Positions 11,270 through 19,541 of a stretch of DNA of 64,000 nt are shown here, in pieces. A model generated the notes under the pieces. That model did no database searches, was not told where the DNA came from, and saw only the letters and a list, made by a program, of their open reading frames with translations. A program made the position numbers and the translations under genes. This stretch comes from Aldehydirespirator sp965203635 (GTDB lineage: Bacteria > Actinomycetota > Acidimicrobiia > Acidimicrobiales > Aldehydirespiratoraceae): contig OZ241903.1 in NCBI GenBank assembly GCA_965203635.1, positions 3,472,001-3,536,000 of the forward strand, in the 5' to 3' direction. Within the stretch, counting starts at the first letter, position 1; every line of letters begins with the position of its first letter.

Positions 11270-12252
11270 TCGTCGTCGGTCGACGTCCCGCTGGAGCGGC
11301 GGCGACCGCCGCGACGCCAGGCGAGAGAACGGCGATCCTGATCGGCCTCGGAGGCGTCCAGGCCGGGGTACTGGACGCGCACGTCGCCCACGTTGCCTCC
11401 ATACAGCCGGTCCGGGCGCTGCTGGCCGCTCCACACCGTCACCTGGGGGAAGGCGATGGTGATGGAGGAGGCTGCGAACGCCTGGTGGATGGCCAGCACC
11501 AGGTCGTGACGGGTGGCCAGCTCGGAGGGAACGTCGCTGGCGTGCCAGTAGAGGACGTTGAAGCCGATGCTGGAGTCGCCGAAGCCGTCGAGGTTCACCG
11601 CCGGCTCCGGCTCCGACAGCACCCGGGGCACCCGGTCGAGGGCCTCGTAGATGGCGTCGGTCGCCTGTTGCAGGTCGGTGTCGTAGGCCACGCCCACGGC
11701 CAGCGAGCTGCGCCTGAACGGCTCCCGAGTCAAGTTGACGATGGTGGCCCCGGCCACGTTGGCGTTCGGAATCCGGATGTGGGTGCCGTCGAGGCCGCAG
11801 ATCTGGGTGGTGCGGGAGTCGATGTCCTCCACAACGCCCAGATGGCCGTCCAGCTCGACGGTGTCGCCCACCGTGTAGGGCCGGCGCGTCTGCAGGATCA
11901 GCGACGACACGAAGTTGCCGACCACACCCTGGAGGGCCAGCGCCAGCACCAGACCGCCGAGGCCGAGAGCGCCGAGCAGGGGCCCCACCCGCACGCCCAG
12001 CACGGTGAGCGCATAGCTCAGGCCGATGATGAAGACCGCGTAGCCGATGAACCGCGACGTCAGGATGGAGGCGAAGCCGTGACCGATGCCCCTGGCCACC
12101 ACCCGGCGCAGGATCTTGGACACCGACACCGCCAGCACGACGGTGGCGACCAGCACGATCCCGGCCTGGATCCAGTCGACGTGGGTGAGCGCGTCCTCCA
12201 GCAGCGCCTCGCTGTCGGACTGGGCCAGCACCCCGATGAACCGCCTCATCAA
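11266..12252 (-). CDS. MscS-family mechanosensitive channel
   Basis: Small-conductance mechanosensitive channel relieving turgor on osmotic downshock. The 328 aa comprise an N-terminal region with three to four membrane helices, the last of which carries the glycine/alanine-rich pore (GALGLGGLVLALALQGVVGNF), then the MscS beta domain (YTVGDTVELDGHLGVVEDID, with RTTQICGLDGTHIRIPNA). A short Arg/Ser-rich tail follows. It converges on the TSUP gene and shares the four stop-codon bases with it. The 60 bp upstream contain a small GGCCCCGTCGGGGAC-like hairpin between it and the first Liv locus. Confidence 0.88.
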   Translation of the reverse strand: MMRRFIGVLAQSDSEALLEDALTHVDWIQAGIVLVATVVLAVSVSKILRRVVARGIGHGFASILTSRFIGYAVFIIGLSYALTVLGVRVGPLLGALGLGGLVLALALQGVVGNFVSSLILQTRRPYTVGDTVELDGHLGVVEDIDSRTTQICGLDGTHIRIPNANVAGATIVNLTREPFRRSSLAVGVAYDTDLQQATDAIYEALDRVPRVLSEPEPAVNLDGFGDSSIGFNVLYWHASDVPSELATRHDLVLAIHQAFAASSITIAFPQVTVWSGQQRPDRLYGGNVGDVRVQYPGLDASEADQDRRSLAWRRGGRRRSSGTSTDDD

Positions 12253-12312
12253 CGGCCAAGTCTGTCATGCCCGCCCGCCGCCGTCCCCGACGGGGCCACC
12301 CGGCAGCAGTCC

Positions 12313-15234
12313 CTAGCGCCCGGAGGGGCCGGAGCGGCCGATGGCCTGATCTGAGGTGCCCAGGTAGCTGGCGATCACCAGCGGGTCCTGACGAACTTGA
12401 TCCGGGGGGCCCTCCGCGATCACTGCGCCCGCTTCCAGGCAGTAGACGCGGTCACTGATGCCCATCACCAGCGGCATGTCGTGCTCGATGACGATCACCG
12501 AGGCGCCCAGCTCGGCCTGAACCTGCTTGATGAGCGGACCGAACGCCTCGGCCTCGCGCTGGGCCACCCCGCCGGTCGGCTCGTCCAGCAGCAGCACGCG
12601 GGCGTTGACGGCCAGCAGGCTGGAGAGCTCCACGATGCGGCGGGTGCCGGTCGACAGCGTGGCCACGAAGTGATCCGCGTAGCGGGTCAGGCCCATGTAG
12701 TCGATGATCTCGTCGGCCTCGGCCCGCTTCGTCCTCTCCTGGACGGGTGACGGCGGCAGCGCGGTCATCGATGCCACCAGACGCGAGTGTGATCGTGCCT
12801 CGAGGGCGACCATCAGCGACTCGCGCACCGTCAGGCCGGGATAGATGCGGGCGCCCTGGAAGCCCCGACCGAGGCCACGGGCGTGGCGGGCCGGCGAGCG
12901 CCGTGCAGTCACATCCGCTCCCAGCACGAACACCCGCCCCTCAGCCGGAACGAATCCGCTGATGGCGTTGAGGAGCGTGGACTTGCCCGCGCCGTTGGTT
13001 CCGATCAAGCCCACCAGCTCGCCGTGGTCGATATGCACCGAGACGCGATCGACCGCGGTGTTGCCGCCGAAGTGCACCGACACGTCCTGGGTCTGCAGCG
13101 CCGGGCCCGGTCCGGCCGCGGCGCCAGCCGCGCTCACCGTCACCGGTGAGCGGGGCCGCTCCCGCCGGGCCGCGGCCCGAGGCACCTCCTGAGCCCCAGG
13201 CTCTTCCTCGGCAGCCGACGGCTCACCCCCCGCGGCGACGCCCCTCTCCGCCATCCTGCGGTCGGCCCGCTCGAGCAGCTTGTCGCGGATGCTGTAGATG
13301 ATCTGCAGCAGGCCGCCCGGGAAGTACATGAGCAGCACCAGCAGCCCGATGCTGCTGGTCACCAGCCGCACGAGGTCGTCGAGTTCCTCGGGGATGACCT
13401 GGGGGATGCCCCGGACCCACAGAGCCCCGAGGATGGGGCCGGCCACCGAGCCGAGGCCGCCGATGATGGCGGTCGCCACCACCACGATCGACTCGCCGGC
13501 CCGGAACAGCGAGTCGGGCTGCAGCGAGGGCACCAGCGTCACGAGCAGCCCTCCGGAGTAGGCCGCGATGCCTCCGGCCACACCGAAGGCGGTCAGCTTC
13601 ATTCGAGTGGGCGACACGGTGGAGGCCGCGGCCATCTCCTCGTTGTCGCGCACCGCTATCCACGACCGCCCGATGCCGGTGCGGCGCAGCCGGGCCACCA
13701 CCGCGGCCACCACCGCCAGCGAGACCAGGCACAGGAAGTAGTAGTTGCGGCGCGACGCGTCGAAGTCGATATGGATCGGGCCGATGTCGAGCACGGGCTT
13801 CTCGGCCGGACGGGGGAAGGAGGTTCCGCCGGTGAAGAAGTCCTGCAGGAACAGCCACGTCGCCGAAGCGACCGCGAAGGCGAGGGTGGTGACGGCCAGG
13901 AACAGGCCCCGTACCCGTAGCGCGGGCACGCCGACGATCACGGCCACCACGACCCCGAGCGCGGTGGCCACCACCATGGCCAGCGCCCACGGCAGTTGCA
14001 GCGACAGATCGAACAGGTCGAAAGGCACGGGGATGTCGTTGCCCTGGGTCAGTCCCAGCACAGTCAGTCCCCCGAGACCGACGAAGGCGTACTGGCCGAG
14101 CGACAGCTGGCCGGCCCAACCGGTGAGTACCGTCATCGACAGCACCACCATGGCGAACAGCAGGACGCTCGTCCACGTGAACAGAGAGCTGCTGGTGGAG
14201 AGGGTCATGCCCAGAAGGGTGAAGAACCCGAAGAGGGCCACGAACCCCAGGGCGTTGAGACGCCGGACCCACCACACCGACTCCAGGCGGCTCGGGATGG
14301 CTCGCACCCGGGGCGCGAGCGACCAGGACTCCTGCTCGCCGGTGGTGCGGATCACCACCAGCACGGCCACCAGCACGGCCAGGAACAGGTACACATCCAC
14401 CACCGAGCGGTTGGCCGAGTCCACGTTGGCGCGGATGAGCGCCTCGGCCACGCCTACCGCCATCCCGCCGACGAGCGTGCCCGGCAGCGAGCGCATGCGG
14501 GCCAGCAGCGACACCACCAGCACCCTCAGCAGCAGCGGCTCGGCAATGGCCGCGGTCCCGGCCTGGGCCGAGTTGATGCCCTGCAGCGGTGCCAGGAAGA
14601 TGGCGGTGGCCGCCGCGAACGCGCCCGAGATGGTCCACACGATCGTCGAGGTCCGCCGGGGCGACGTGCCGTAGACCCGAGCCGTGTCCGGGTTGGAGGC
14701 CGAGGCCCTCACGGCCAGCCCGAAGCGGGTGCGCGAGATGAACCAGGCCAGAACGCCGATGAGCACCGGGATCACGGCCAGCACGACGAGTTCGCGGGCT
14801 TGGAGACGTATGTGGTCGGTGGGGGTCCACGTCGCCTGGAACGGAGCCGGGATCGGCCCCGGGGCGACCACGCTGGGGAGGTGGAACTTGGCGAAGATCA
14901 CTATCTGGCCGACGCCGATGGTGGCGATCAGGACCACCAGGCGAGGGGAGGCGAACAGCCGCCTGATCACTATCAGCTCGATGGCCATGCCGATGGCGGC
15001 GCAGGCCGCCAGGGCGAGCACGAACGACAGCCACCAGTTCACGCGGTACTGGGCGAGCAGCAGAACGAACAGGGCCACGCCGAACGCTCCGACCTCGCCG
15101 TGGGCGAAGTTGAGCACGCCGGTGGAGCGGTAGATCAGCACGAACCCGGCCGCGAAGGCCGCGTAGGTGAGGCCCGTCACCAGGCCCAACATCACCGATT
15201 GCTGGCCGACCGTGATGCCGAGGAACTCGATCAT
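12313..15234 (-). CDS. LivH-LivM-LivG three-in-one branched-chain amino acid-type ABC transporter protein, locus A
   Basis: A 973-aa fusion of both permeases and one ATPase of a HAAT-type (branched-chain amino acid, amide, urea) importer. LivH-like domain about 1-295 (YRSTGVLNFAHGE); LivM-like domain about 332-655 (TGWAGQLSLGQYAFVGLGG, GRSWIAVRDNE); a charged Ala/Glu/Arg linker about 656-710; LivG-like ATPase about 712-965. Walker A GTNGAGKST is at 745-753, the signature is LSTGTRR rather than the usual LSYGxQR, Walker B is LLLDEPTGG and the switch His is in EHDM. It follows the MFS-LivF gene after 31 bp, which contains a repeat fragment. Permease/ATPase fusions of this family are known; having all three in one chain plus an MFS-fused partner is less usual. 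Substrate unknown. Confidence 0.92.
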   Translation of the reverse strand: MIEFLGITVGQQSVMLGLVTGLTYAAFAAGFVLIYRSTGVLNFAHGEVGAFGVALFVLLLAQYRVNWWLSFVLALAACAAIGMAIELIVIRRLFASPRLVVLIATIGVGQIVIFAKFHLPSVVAPGPIPAPFQATWTPTDHIRLQARELVVLAVIPVLIGVLAWFISRTRFGLAVRASASNPDTARVYGTSPRRTSTIVWTISGAFAAATAIFLAPLQGINSAQAGTAAIAEPLLLRVLVVSLLARMRSLPGTLVGGMAVGVAEALIRANVDSANRSVVDVYLFLAVLVAVLVVIRTTGEQESWSLAPRVRAIPSRLESVWWVRRLNALGFVALFGFFTLLGMTLSTSSSLFTWTSVLLFAMVVLSMTVLTGWAGQLSLGQYAFVGLGGLTVLGLTQGNDIPVPFDLFDLSLQLPWALAMVVATALGVVVAVIVGVPALRVRGLFLAVTTLAFAVASATWLFLQDFFTGGTSFPRPAEKPVLDIGPIHIDFDASRRNYYFLCLVSLAVVAAVVARLRRTGIGRSWIAVRDNEEMAAASTVSPTRMKLTAFGVAGGIAAYSGGLLVTLVPSLQPDSLFRAGESIVVVATAIIGGLGSVAGPILGALWVRGIPQVIPEELDDLVRLVTSSIGLLVLLMYFPGGLLQIIYSIRDKLLERADRRMAERGVAAGGEPSAAEEEPGAQEVPRAAARRERPRSPVTVSAAGAAAGPGPALQTQDVSVHFGGNTAVDRVSVHIDHGELVGLIGTNGAGKSTLLNAISGFVPAEGRVFVLGADVTARRSPARHARGLGRGFQGARIYPGLTVRESLMVALEARSHSRLVASMTALPPSPVQERTKRAEADEIIDYMGLTRYADHFVATLSTGTRRIVELSSLLAVNARVLLLDEPTGGVAQREAEAFGPLIKQVQAELGASVIVIEHDMPLVMGISDRVYCLEAGAVIAEGPPDQVRQDPLVIASYLGTSDQAIGRSGPSGR

Positions 15235-15242
15235 CGGCTCGC

Positions 15243-15254
15243 AGAGGCCGAGCG
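15243..15254 (+). repeat. Left-end fragment of the dispersed repeat
   Basis: The 12-mer AGAGGCCGAGCG, followed by GCTAGG, lies in the 31-bp gap between the two locus A transporter genes, antisense to them. It matches the left end of the longer repeats at 19406, 26461, 44367 and 45511; the rest of the repeat is absent. Short, so chance similarity is possible. Confidence 0.5.
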
Positions 15255-15265
15255 GCTAGGCCGCG

Positions 15266-17485
15266 TCATCCGCCCTCGCCTCCCAGGAACACCGCCCGGG
15301 CCAGATCGTCGCGCTCGGCCAGCTCCTGGGCCGGGCCCTCGAACCGGATGCGGCCCTTCTCCATGAAGATGGCCCGGTCGGCGAAGGCCAGGGCCACATT
15401 GAGCGACTGTTCGACGATGACCATTGTCTGTCCCGCCTCGCGCAGACTCTCCACCACCCCGAGAAGCTCCTGCACCACGACCGGAGCGAGCCCCAGGCTG
15501 AGCTCGTCGATGAGCAGCACTTCGGGCTCGTGCATGAGAGCCATGGCCAGCGCCAGCATCTGCTGCTGCCCGCCCGACAGGTCGCGGGCCGCGAGGTCGG
15601 TGCGCTCGGCCAGAGCCGGGAACAGGCTCAACGCCCGCTCGGCCCGAGCCGAGGACTCGGCGTCGCTCAGACCCGACGCCAGCACGGAGGCTCTGAGGTT
15701 GTCGGCGACCGAGAGCTCGTCGAAGACCCCCTCCCCGCCCCTGAGCTGCACCAGCCCGGCGTTGAAACGGTCCTCGGCCTCGGCGTAGGTGATGGTGCGG
15801 CCCCCGAGCCTCACTACGCCCCGGTCGGGAATGCCGAGTCCGCTGACGGCCCGCAGCAGGGTGGACTTGCCCGCTCCGTTGGTGCCCAGCAGGGCCAGGA
15901 CCTCGCCCTTCGCCACCTCGAAGGACACGTCGAAGAGCACCTGCACGCTGCCGTAGGCGAAGTCGAGGTTGTGGACCTGCAGTGCGGGCACCGAGGCGGG
16001 ATCGGCCGCGGCCCGCAGCTGCTCCTCCTGCTCCTCGAGCAGCTCCTCGACCGAGCGGGAGATGTCGAAGCGGATGAAGCGGCTGCCGTAGGCGATTAGG
16101 GCGCCGCCGATCAGCGCGGCCGGTGGCGCGGCCACCAGCATGGCGGTGCGCTCGTTGTAGGCGTCGGAGAGCTGGCCCACGATCAACCCGCCGAAGAAGC
16201 CGCCCATCAGGAATATGAACACCGGCAGCAGGGCGAAGGCCTGGGCCCGGATGCGGTAGGGCGACACCGCCGCGATGATCGAGGGGGCGGCCACGAAGGC
16301 CATCGAGACGAGGGTCTGGGCAAGCGCCATCAGCGCTACCAGGGCCCCGAGGATCTTCATGGGAAGGGCCACCGCGTACACGACGCCGGTAGCCATCACC
16401 ATCAGGCCGGCCAGCCGCATCATGGCGGCCGGGTCGCGCCGGAACCCCCGGTCGAAGAGCCGGCCGGCCACGGGCAGTCCGATCAGCGCGGCCACCCAGA
16501 TCAGCGACTCGACAACGCCCCGCTCGAAGGGTCCCATGGCGTACTTGTCCTCGAGCAGCAGGTTGAACTGGATGGGGATTGCGATCAGGGCGAAGCCGAG
16601 CACGCCCACACCGGTGGACAGGAAGTAGAAGGTCCTGATCTTGCGGAGCCGGGCGAAGGCAGTGCCGATCGACACCGGCAACTCGTCCACCTGGACATCG
16701 GTGTCACCGAACACCGCCTCCTTCTCGAAGCGGCCCCGCGGCGGCTCGCGCAGCATCAGGGCCGACACGACCGCGGCCACCACCGGCGCGACCGCGACCG
16801 CGAAGAAGCCGGCCCGCCAGGGCTCGTCGCCCCCCACCAGCGCCGCGATGCCTCCGATGATCAGCGGGCCGAGCAGCTGGCCGACGGGCCGGCCGAGACC
16901 CTCCAGAGCGAAGATCCGGCTGCGGGCCGGGATGGGGTAGGTGTCGACCAGCAACGAGTTCGAGACAGGAATCCGGTAGGCCTGCCCGAAGCCGGTTCCG
17001 GCGTTGGTGAGGAACAGCTGGAAGGGGTTGACGATGAGGCCGCTCAAGAACGCGGTCACACCCCAGAAGGCGGTAGCCACCGGGATGATGGCCACCCGCT
17101 TGACCCGATCGGCGAGAGCGGCCATGGGGACCGCGCCCAGCACGAGCGTGACGCCGCCGAAGCCGAGGATGCCGAAGAGCACGGTGTCGCTGACATTGAG
17201 CGAGTTCTGGATGTCGGGGGCGAGCACCCGTATCGCTCGGGGCATCTCGTCGATGAAGGCGAGCAGGAACATGACGAACACCGTCGCCTTGCCGCCGGCC
17301 CGGAGACCCTCCCGCAGGGTCATGGGCGCGTCACCCACGCCCGGAAGCAGATCGTCGGGAAGGACGGTCTCGGCGTCGCGCTCGGCCTGCTCGGCACGGC
17401 GTCTGGCTTCCTCCTCGAGGATCGCCTCCGCCAGATCGGCGACCGACGGCTCAGGTCCGGTCATCTCTGGCGGATCGTCTGCCAT
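15266..17485 (-). CDS. MFS permease-LivF ATPase fusion, locus A
   Basis: A 739-aa fusion of a complete MFS permease (about residues 50-465, 12 predicted helices) to a LivF-type ABC ATPase (about 505-735). Walker A GTNGAGKST is at about 534, signature LSGGQQQMLAL, Walker B LLIDELSLGLAP (family usually DEP), and VEQSLN as switch region. The cytoplasmic N-terminus carries DDLLPGVGD then LREGL, also found in the locus B paralogue. The ATG at 17485 was chosen for its GGGAGAG site; an upstream ATG would add 27 residues without support. LivF normally pairs with LivG on the permease dimer, so this protein probably recruits an MFS domain to the LivHMG complex encoded next. Whether the MFS part transports or is structural is unknown. 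Confidence 0.9.
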   Translation of the reverse strand: MADDPPEMTGPEPSVADLAEAILEEEARRRAEQAERDAETVLPDDLLPGVGDAPMTLREGLRAGGKATVFVMFLLAFIDEMPRAIRVLAPDIQNSLNVSDTVLFGILGFGGVTLVLGAVPMAALADRVKRVAIIPVATAFWGVTAFLSGLIVNPFQLFLTNAGTGFGQAYRIPVSNSLLVDTYPIPARSRIFALEGLGRPVGQLLGPLIIGGIAALVGGDEPWRAGFFAVAVAPVVAAVVSALMLREPPRGRFEKEAVFGDTDVQVDELPVSIGTAFARLRKIRTFYFLSTGVGVLGFALIAIPIQFNLLLEDKYAMGPFERGVVESLIWVAALIGLPVAGRLFDRGFRRDPAAMMRLAGLMVMATGVVYAVALPMKILGALVALMALAQTLVSMAFVAAPSIIAAVSPYRIRAQAFALLPVFIFLMGGFFGGLIVGQLSDAYNERTAMLVAAPPAALIGGALIAYGSRFIRFDISRSVEELLEEQEEQLRAAADPASVPALQVHNLDFAYGSVQVLFDVSFEVAKGEVLALLGTNGAGKSTLLRAVSGLGIPDRGVVRLGGRTITYAEAEDRFNAGLVQLRGGEGVFDELSVADNLRASVLASGLSDAESSARAERALSLFPALAERTDLAARDLSGGQQQMLALAMALMHEPEVLLIDELSLGLAPVVVQELLGVVESLREAGQTMVIVEQSLNVALAFADRAIFMEKGRIRFEGPAQELAERDDLARAVFLGGEGG

Positions 17486-17586
17486 TCTCTCCCTCGGGGG
17501 CGCTCCGACCGACCGGCAGGGGTGCGATCGGTGCGCAGACAGTAGCCCAGCCCGTCTGCGGAGCACTCATGAGCGTTCACGAATCG

Positions 17587-17624
17587 ACTTGTGCGGTTCA
17601 CACAAGTGGAGAAGACTTGTCTTC
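17587..17624. promoter_or_regulatory. Operator-like inverted repeats between divergent locus A genes
   Basis: ACTTGTG, a 7-nt spacer and CACAAGT form a perfect 7-7-7 inverted repeat at 17587-17607. Four bases later GAAGAC-TT-GTCTTC is a second perfect inverted repeat (17611-17624). The word ACTTGT or its complement appears three times. The site lies in the 177-bp region between the divergent mfs-livF and binding-protein genes, about 40 nt before the latter's start. This is a reasonable place for a repressor or activator. No regulator gene is adjacent. Confidence 0.5.
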
Positions 17625-17662
17625 AGCCCCGTCGGGGTGTCTCAGAGTGGACGGAGAATCAG

Positions 17663-19393
17663 ATGATGCAACGCCTACGCCTCGCGCTCGTCCCGGTTGT
17701 GTGCCTGGCTTTCGTAGCTGCGGCCTGCGGGGGCGAGGTGACGGACTCCGATGACGGTGGCACAGCTGCGCCCACGACGCAGGCACCCGACACCGCGGAG
17801 CCTGATACGACCGAACCCGACGGCTCGGATGAGACTCCCGAGGCCGAGACGACCACGACGGAGCCGGAGGACGAGCCCGAGACCACCACGACAGAAGCGG
17901 CCGCCCCCGAGCCTGAGGACTCCGGCGAGGCACCCGACGATGAGCCCGCCCCGGCGGAGCCCGAGGGTCCCCCACCGAACATCTTCGACGATCCCCGGGA
18001 CGGGATCTTCGACGAGTTCCAGGCCACCTTCGACCGCGGCGACAACCCCTTCGCGCAGTTGGACGCCTTCTGCCACGCCCACGACCCGGCCCCGGACAGG
18101 GTCGCGACCGATCCCGGCATAGAGGCCGACTCGATCTCGCTGGTGCACCTGCGGTCCAAGCTGGAGGACTTCGCCGCGATGGGCTTCGCCGTACCTGTGG
18201 GCAACGTGGCCGAGATGTTCGACACGTTCACGGCGGTGGTCAACGAGCAGTGCGGAGGCGTGCGGGGCCGCATGATCGAGCTGCACACCATCGAACTGGA
18301 GGTTCTCGGCGCCACGGTGGACGAGGACCGCAACGCGGCGTGCATCCAGGCCATCGAGGACCACAAGGGCGTGATCCTGCTCAACTCCAGCGGATTCCAG
18401 GGTTCGGCCAACCTGTGCATCGTGGAGGAGAACCAGACCGCGTTCATCTCCACTCAGGGCCAGAGCGAGGAGTTCATGAGCCGGGGCGGAGACCGGCTCA
18501 TCTCGGTGTCGCCGACGCTGGAGGAGAGCGTGCGATGGCTGGCGGCCGACCTCGCGGACCGCGGACAGCTCGACGGCAAGACGATCGGCATCGCCGCGCC
18601 CGACACTCCCGGCCAGTACGAGGCGGTGGAGGCGGGCCTCGTGGAGACCCTCAGATCCAAGGGCGTCGATGTGGCCGTCTTCGACGTCATCGGGTGTGGA
18701 GGCACCACCTTCTGCCTCGAGGGTGTGGTCGATTCGGTGCAGCGAATGAAGGCAGCCGGCATCGACGTCTTCTTCAACGTCCTCAACGTCGTGTCCGCCC
18801 CGGGGTACCTGGTGGAGATGGCCAGCCAGGGATTCGAGCCCGGCGACGTGCAGTTCTACGCCTCGGACTTCAACGCCCAGGCAGCCGAACTGGTGGCGTC
18901 CAAGGTCGTGGCGTTCGGCGGCGAGACGGCCGGCAACCTCTACAACGGCGCTCTGATCATCGACGACGCCGACACCGGCGTCTACCGGCTCGAGGGCTAC
19001 GAGCCGCGGCCGTTCAACGAGATGTGCAACGACACCTACGGGGCCAACAACGCATCGGGGGCCAACCACGAGAACGAGGGCCGCCTTGATGGCTCAGGCT
19101 CATCGGCCTACGGGATGGTGTCCACGGTCTGCAACCTCATGCGTACGGCCCTGCGGGCCATCTATGAGGCGGGCGACAACCCGACCCGGGCCGACATCTA
19201 CGCGACGCTGGCCAATCTGGGGCCGATCGACTCCAACGAGATGCTGCCGATGACGCTGCGACCGGGCAAGACGCAGGCACCCGACGCCATCCACACGATG
19301 CGATTCGAGTATCCGTGCACCAAGCCGGCCCCCTTCGGCGAGGAGAACATCTGCATCACCCCGATCGACGAGTACCGCCCCGCCCCGCGCTAG
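17663..19393 (+). CDS. Periplasmic-binding lipoprotein of Liv-type importer, locus A
   Basis: Extracytoplasmic substrate-binding protein, 576 aa, predicted lipoprotein. The ATG at 17663 follows GGAGA and gives a signal peptide ending FVAAAC, with Cys22 as lipidation site. Residues about 30-105 are an acidic Thr/Pro/Glu-rich low-complexity linker, then a type I periplasmic-binding fold (about 120-560) with DGKTIGIAAPDTPGQYEAV marking the inter-lobe region. Several Cys pairs occur (for example CGGTTFC), unlike the locus B protein. It is transcribed divergently from the mfs-livF/livHMG genes. The ligand is not predictable; branched-chain amino acid is only the family default. Confidence 0.85.
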   Translation: MMQRLRLALVPVVCLAFVAAACGGEVTDSDDGGTAAPTTQAPDTAEPDTTEPDGSDETPEAETTTTEPEDEPETTTTEAAAPEPEDSGEAPDDEPAPAEPEGPPPNIFDDPRDGIFDEFQATFDRGDNPFAQLDAFCHAHDPAPDRVATDPGIEADSISLVHLRSKLEDFAAMGFAVPVGNVAEMFDTFTAVVNEQCGGVRGRMIELHTIELEVLGATVDEDRNAACIQAIEDHKGVILLNSSGFQGSANLCIVEENQTAFISTQGQSEEFMSRGGDRLISVSPTLEESVRWLAADLADRGQLDGKTIGIAAPDTPGQYEAVEAGLVETLRSKGVDVAVFDVIGCGGTTFCLEGVVDSVQRMKAAGIDVFFNVLNVVSAPGYLVEMASQGFEPGDVQFYASDFNAQAAELVASKVVAFGGETAGNLYNGALIIDDADTGVYRLEGYEPRPFNEMCNDTYGANNASGANHENEGRLDGSGSSAYGMVSTVCNLMRTALRAIYEAGDNPTRADIYATLANLGPIDSNEMLPMTLRPGKTQAPDAIHTMRFEYPCTKPAPFGEENICITPIDEYRPAPR

Positions 19394-19405
19394 CGGGGGC
19401 CCCTA

Positions 19406-19529
19406 AGAGGCCGAGCGAATAGGGGCGCGAGTCCAGCTCATACGGGCGAGGCCGTGGCCCGAGCGGCCCGTGAGCGCAGCGAACAAGAGCGGGAATGACA
19501 CCGCTGCGACGCTACGGGCTCTCACCTAT
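19406..19529 (+). repeat. Long dispersed repeat, copy between the two binding-protein genes
   Basis: Starts AGAGGCCGAGCGAATAGG, contains GAGGCCGTGGCCCGAGCGG and CCCGTGAGCGCAGCGAAC, then GAGCGGGAATG, and continues with CACCGC and ACGGGCT to CCTAT. The whole length aligns, with a short gap and scattered changes, to the copy downstream of coaD (45511-45645). It fills most of the 148 bp between the convergent binding-protein genes. In this copy the left end begins 12 bp after the stop codon, so no protein tail is encoded. Confidence 0.8.
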
Positions 19530-19541
19530 TAGCGGACGCCC

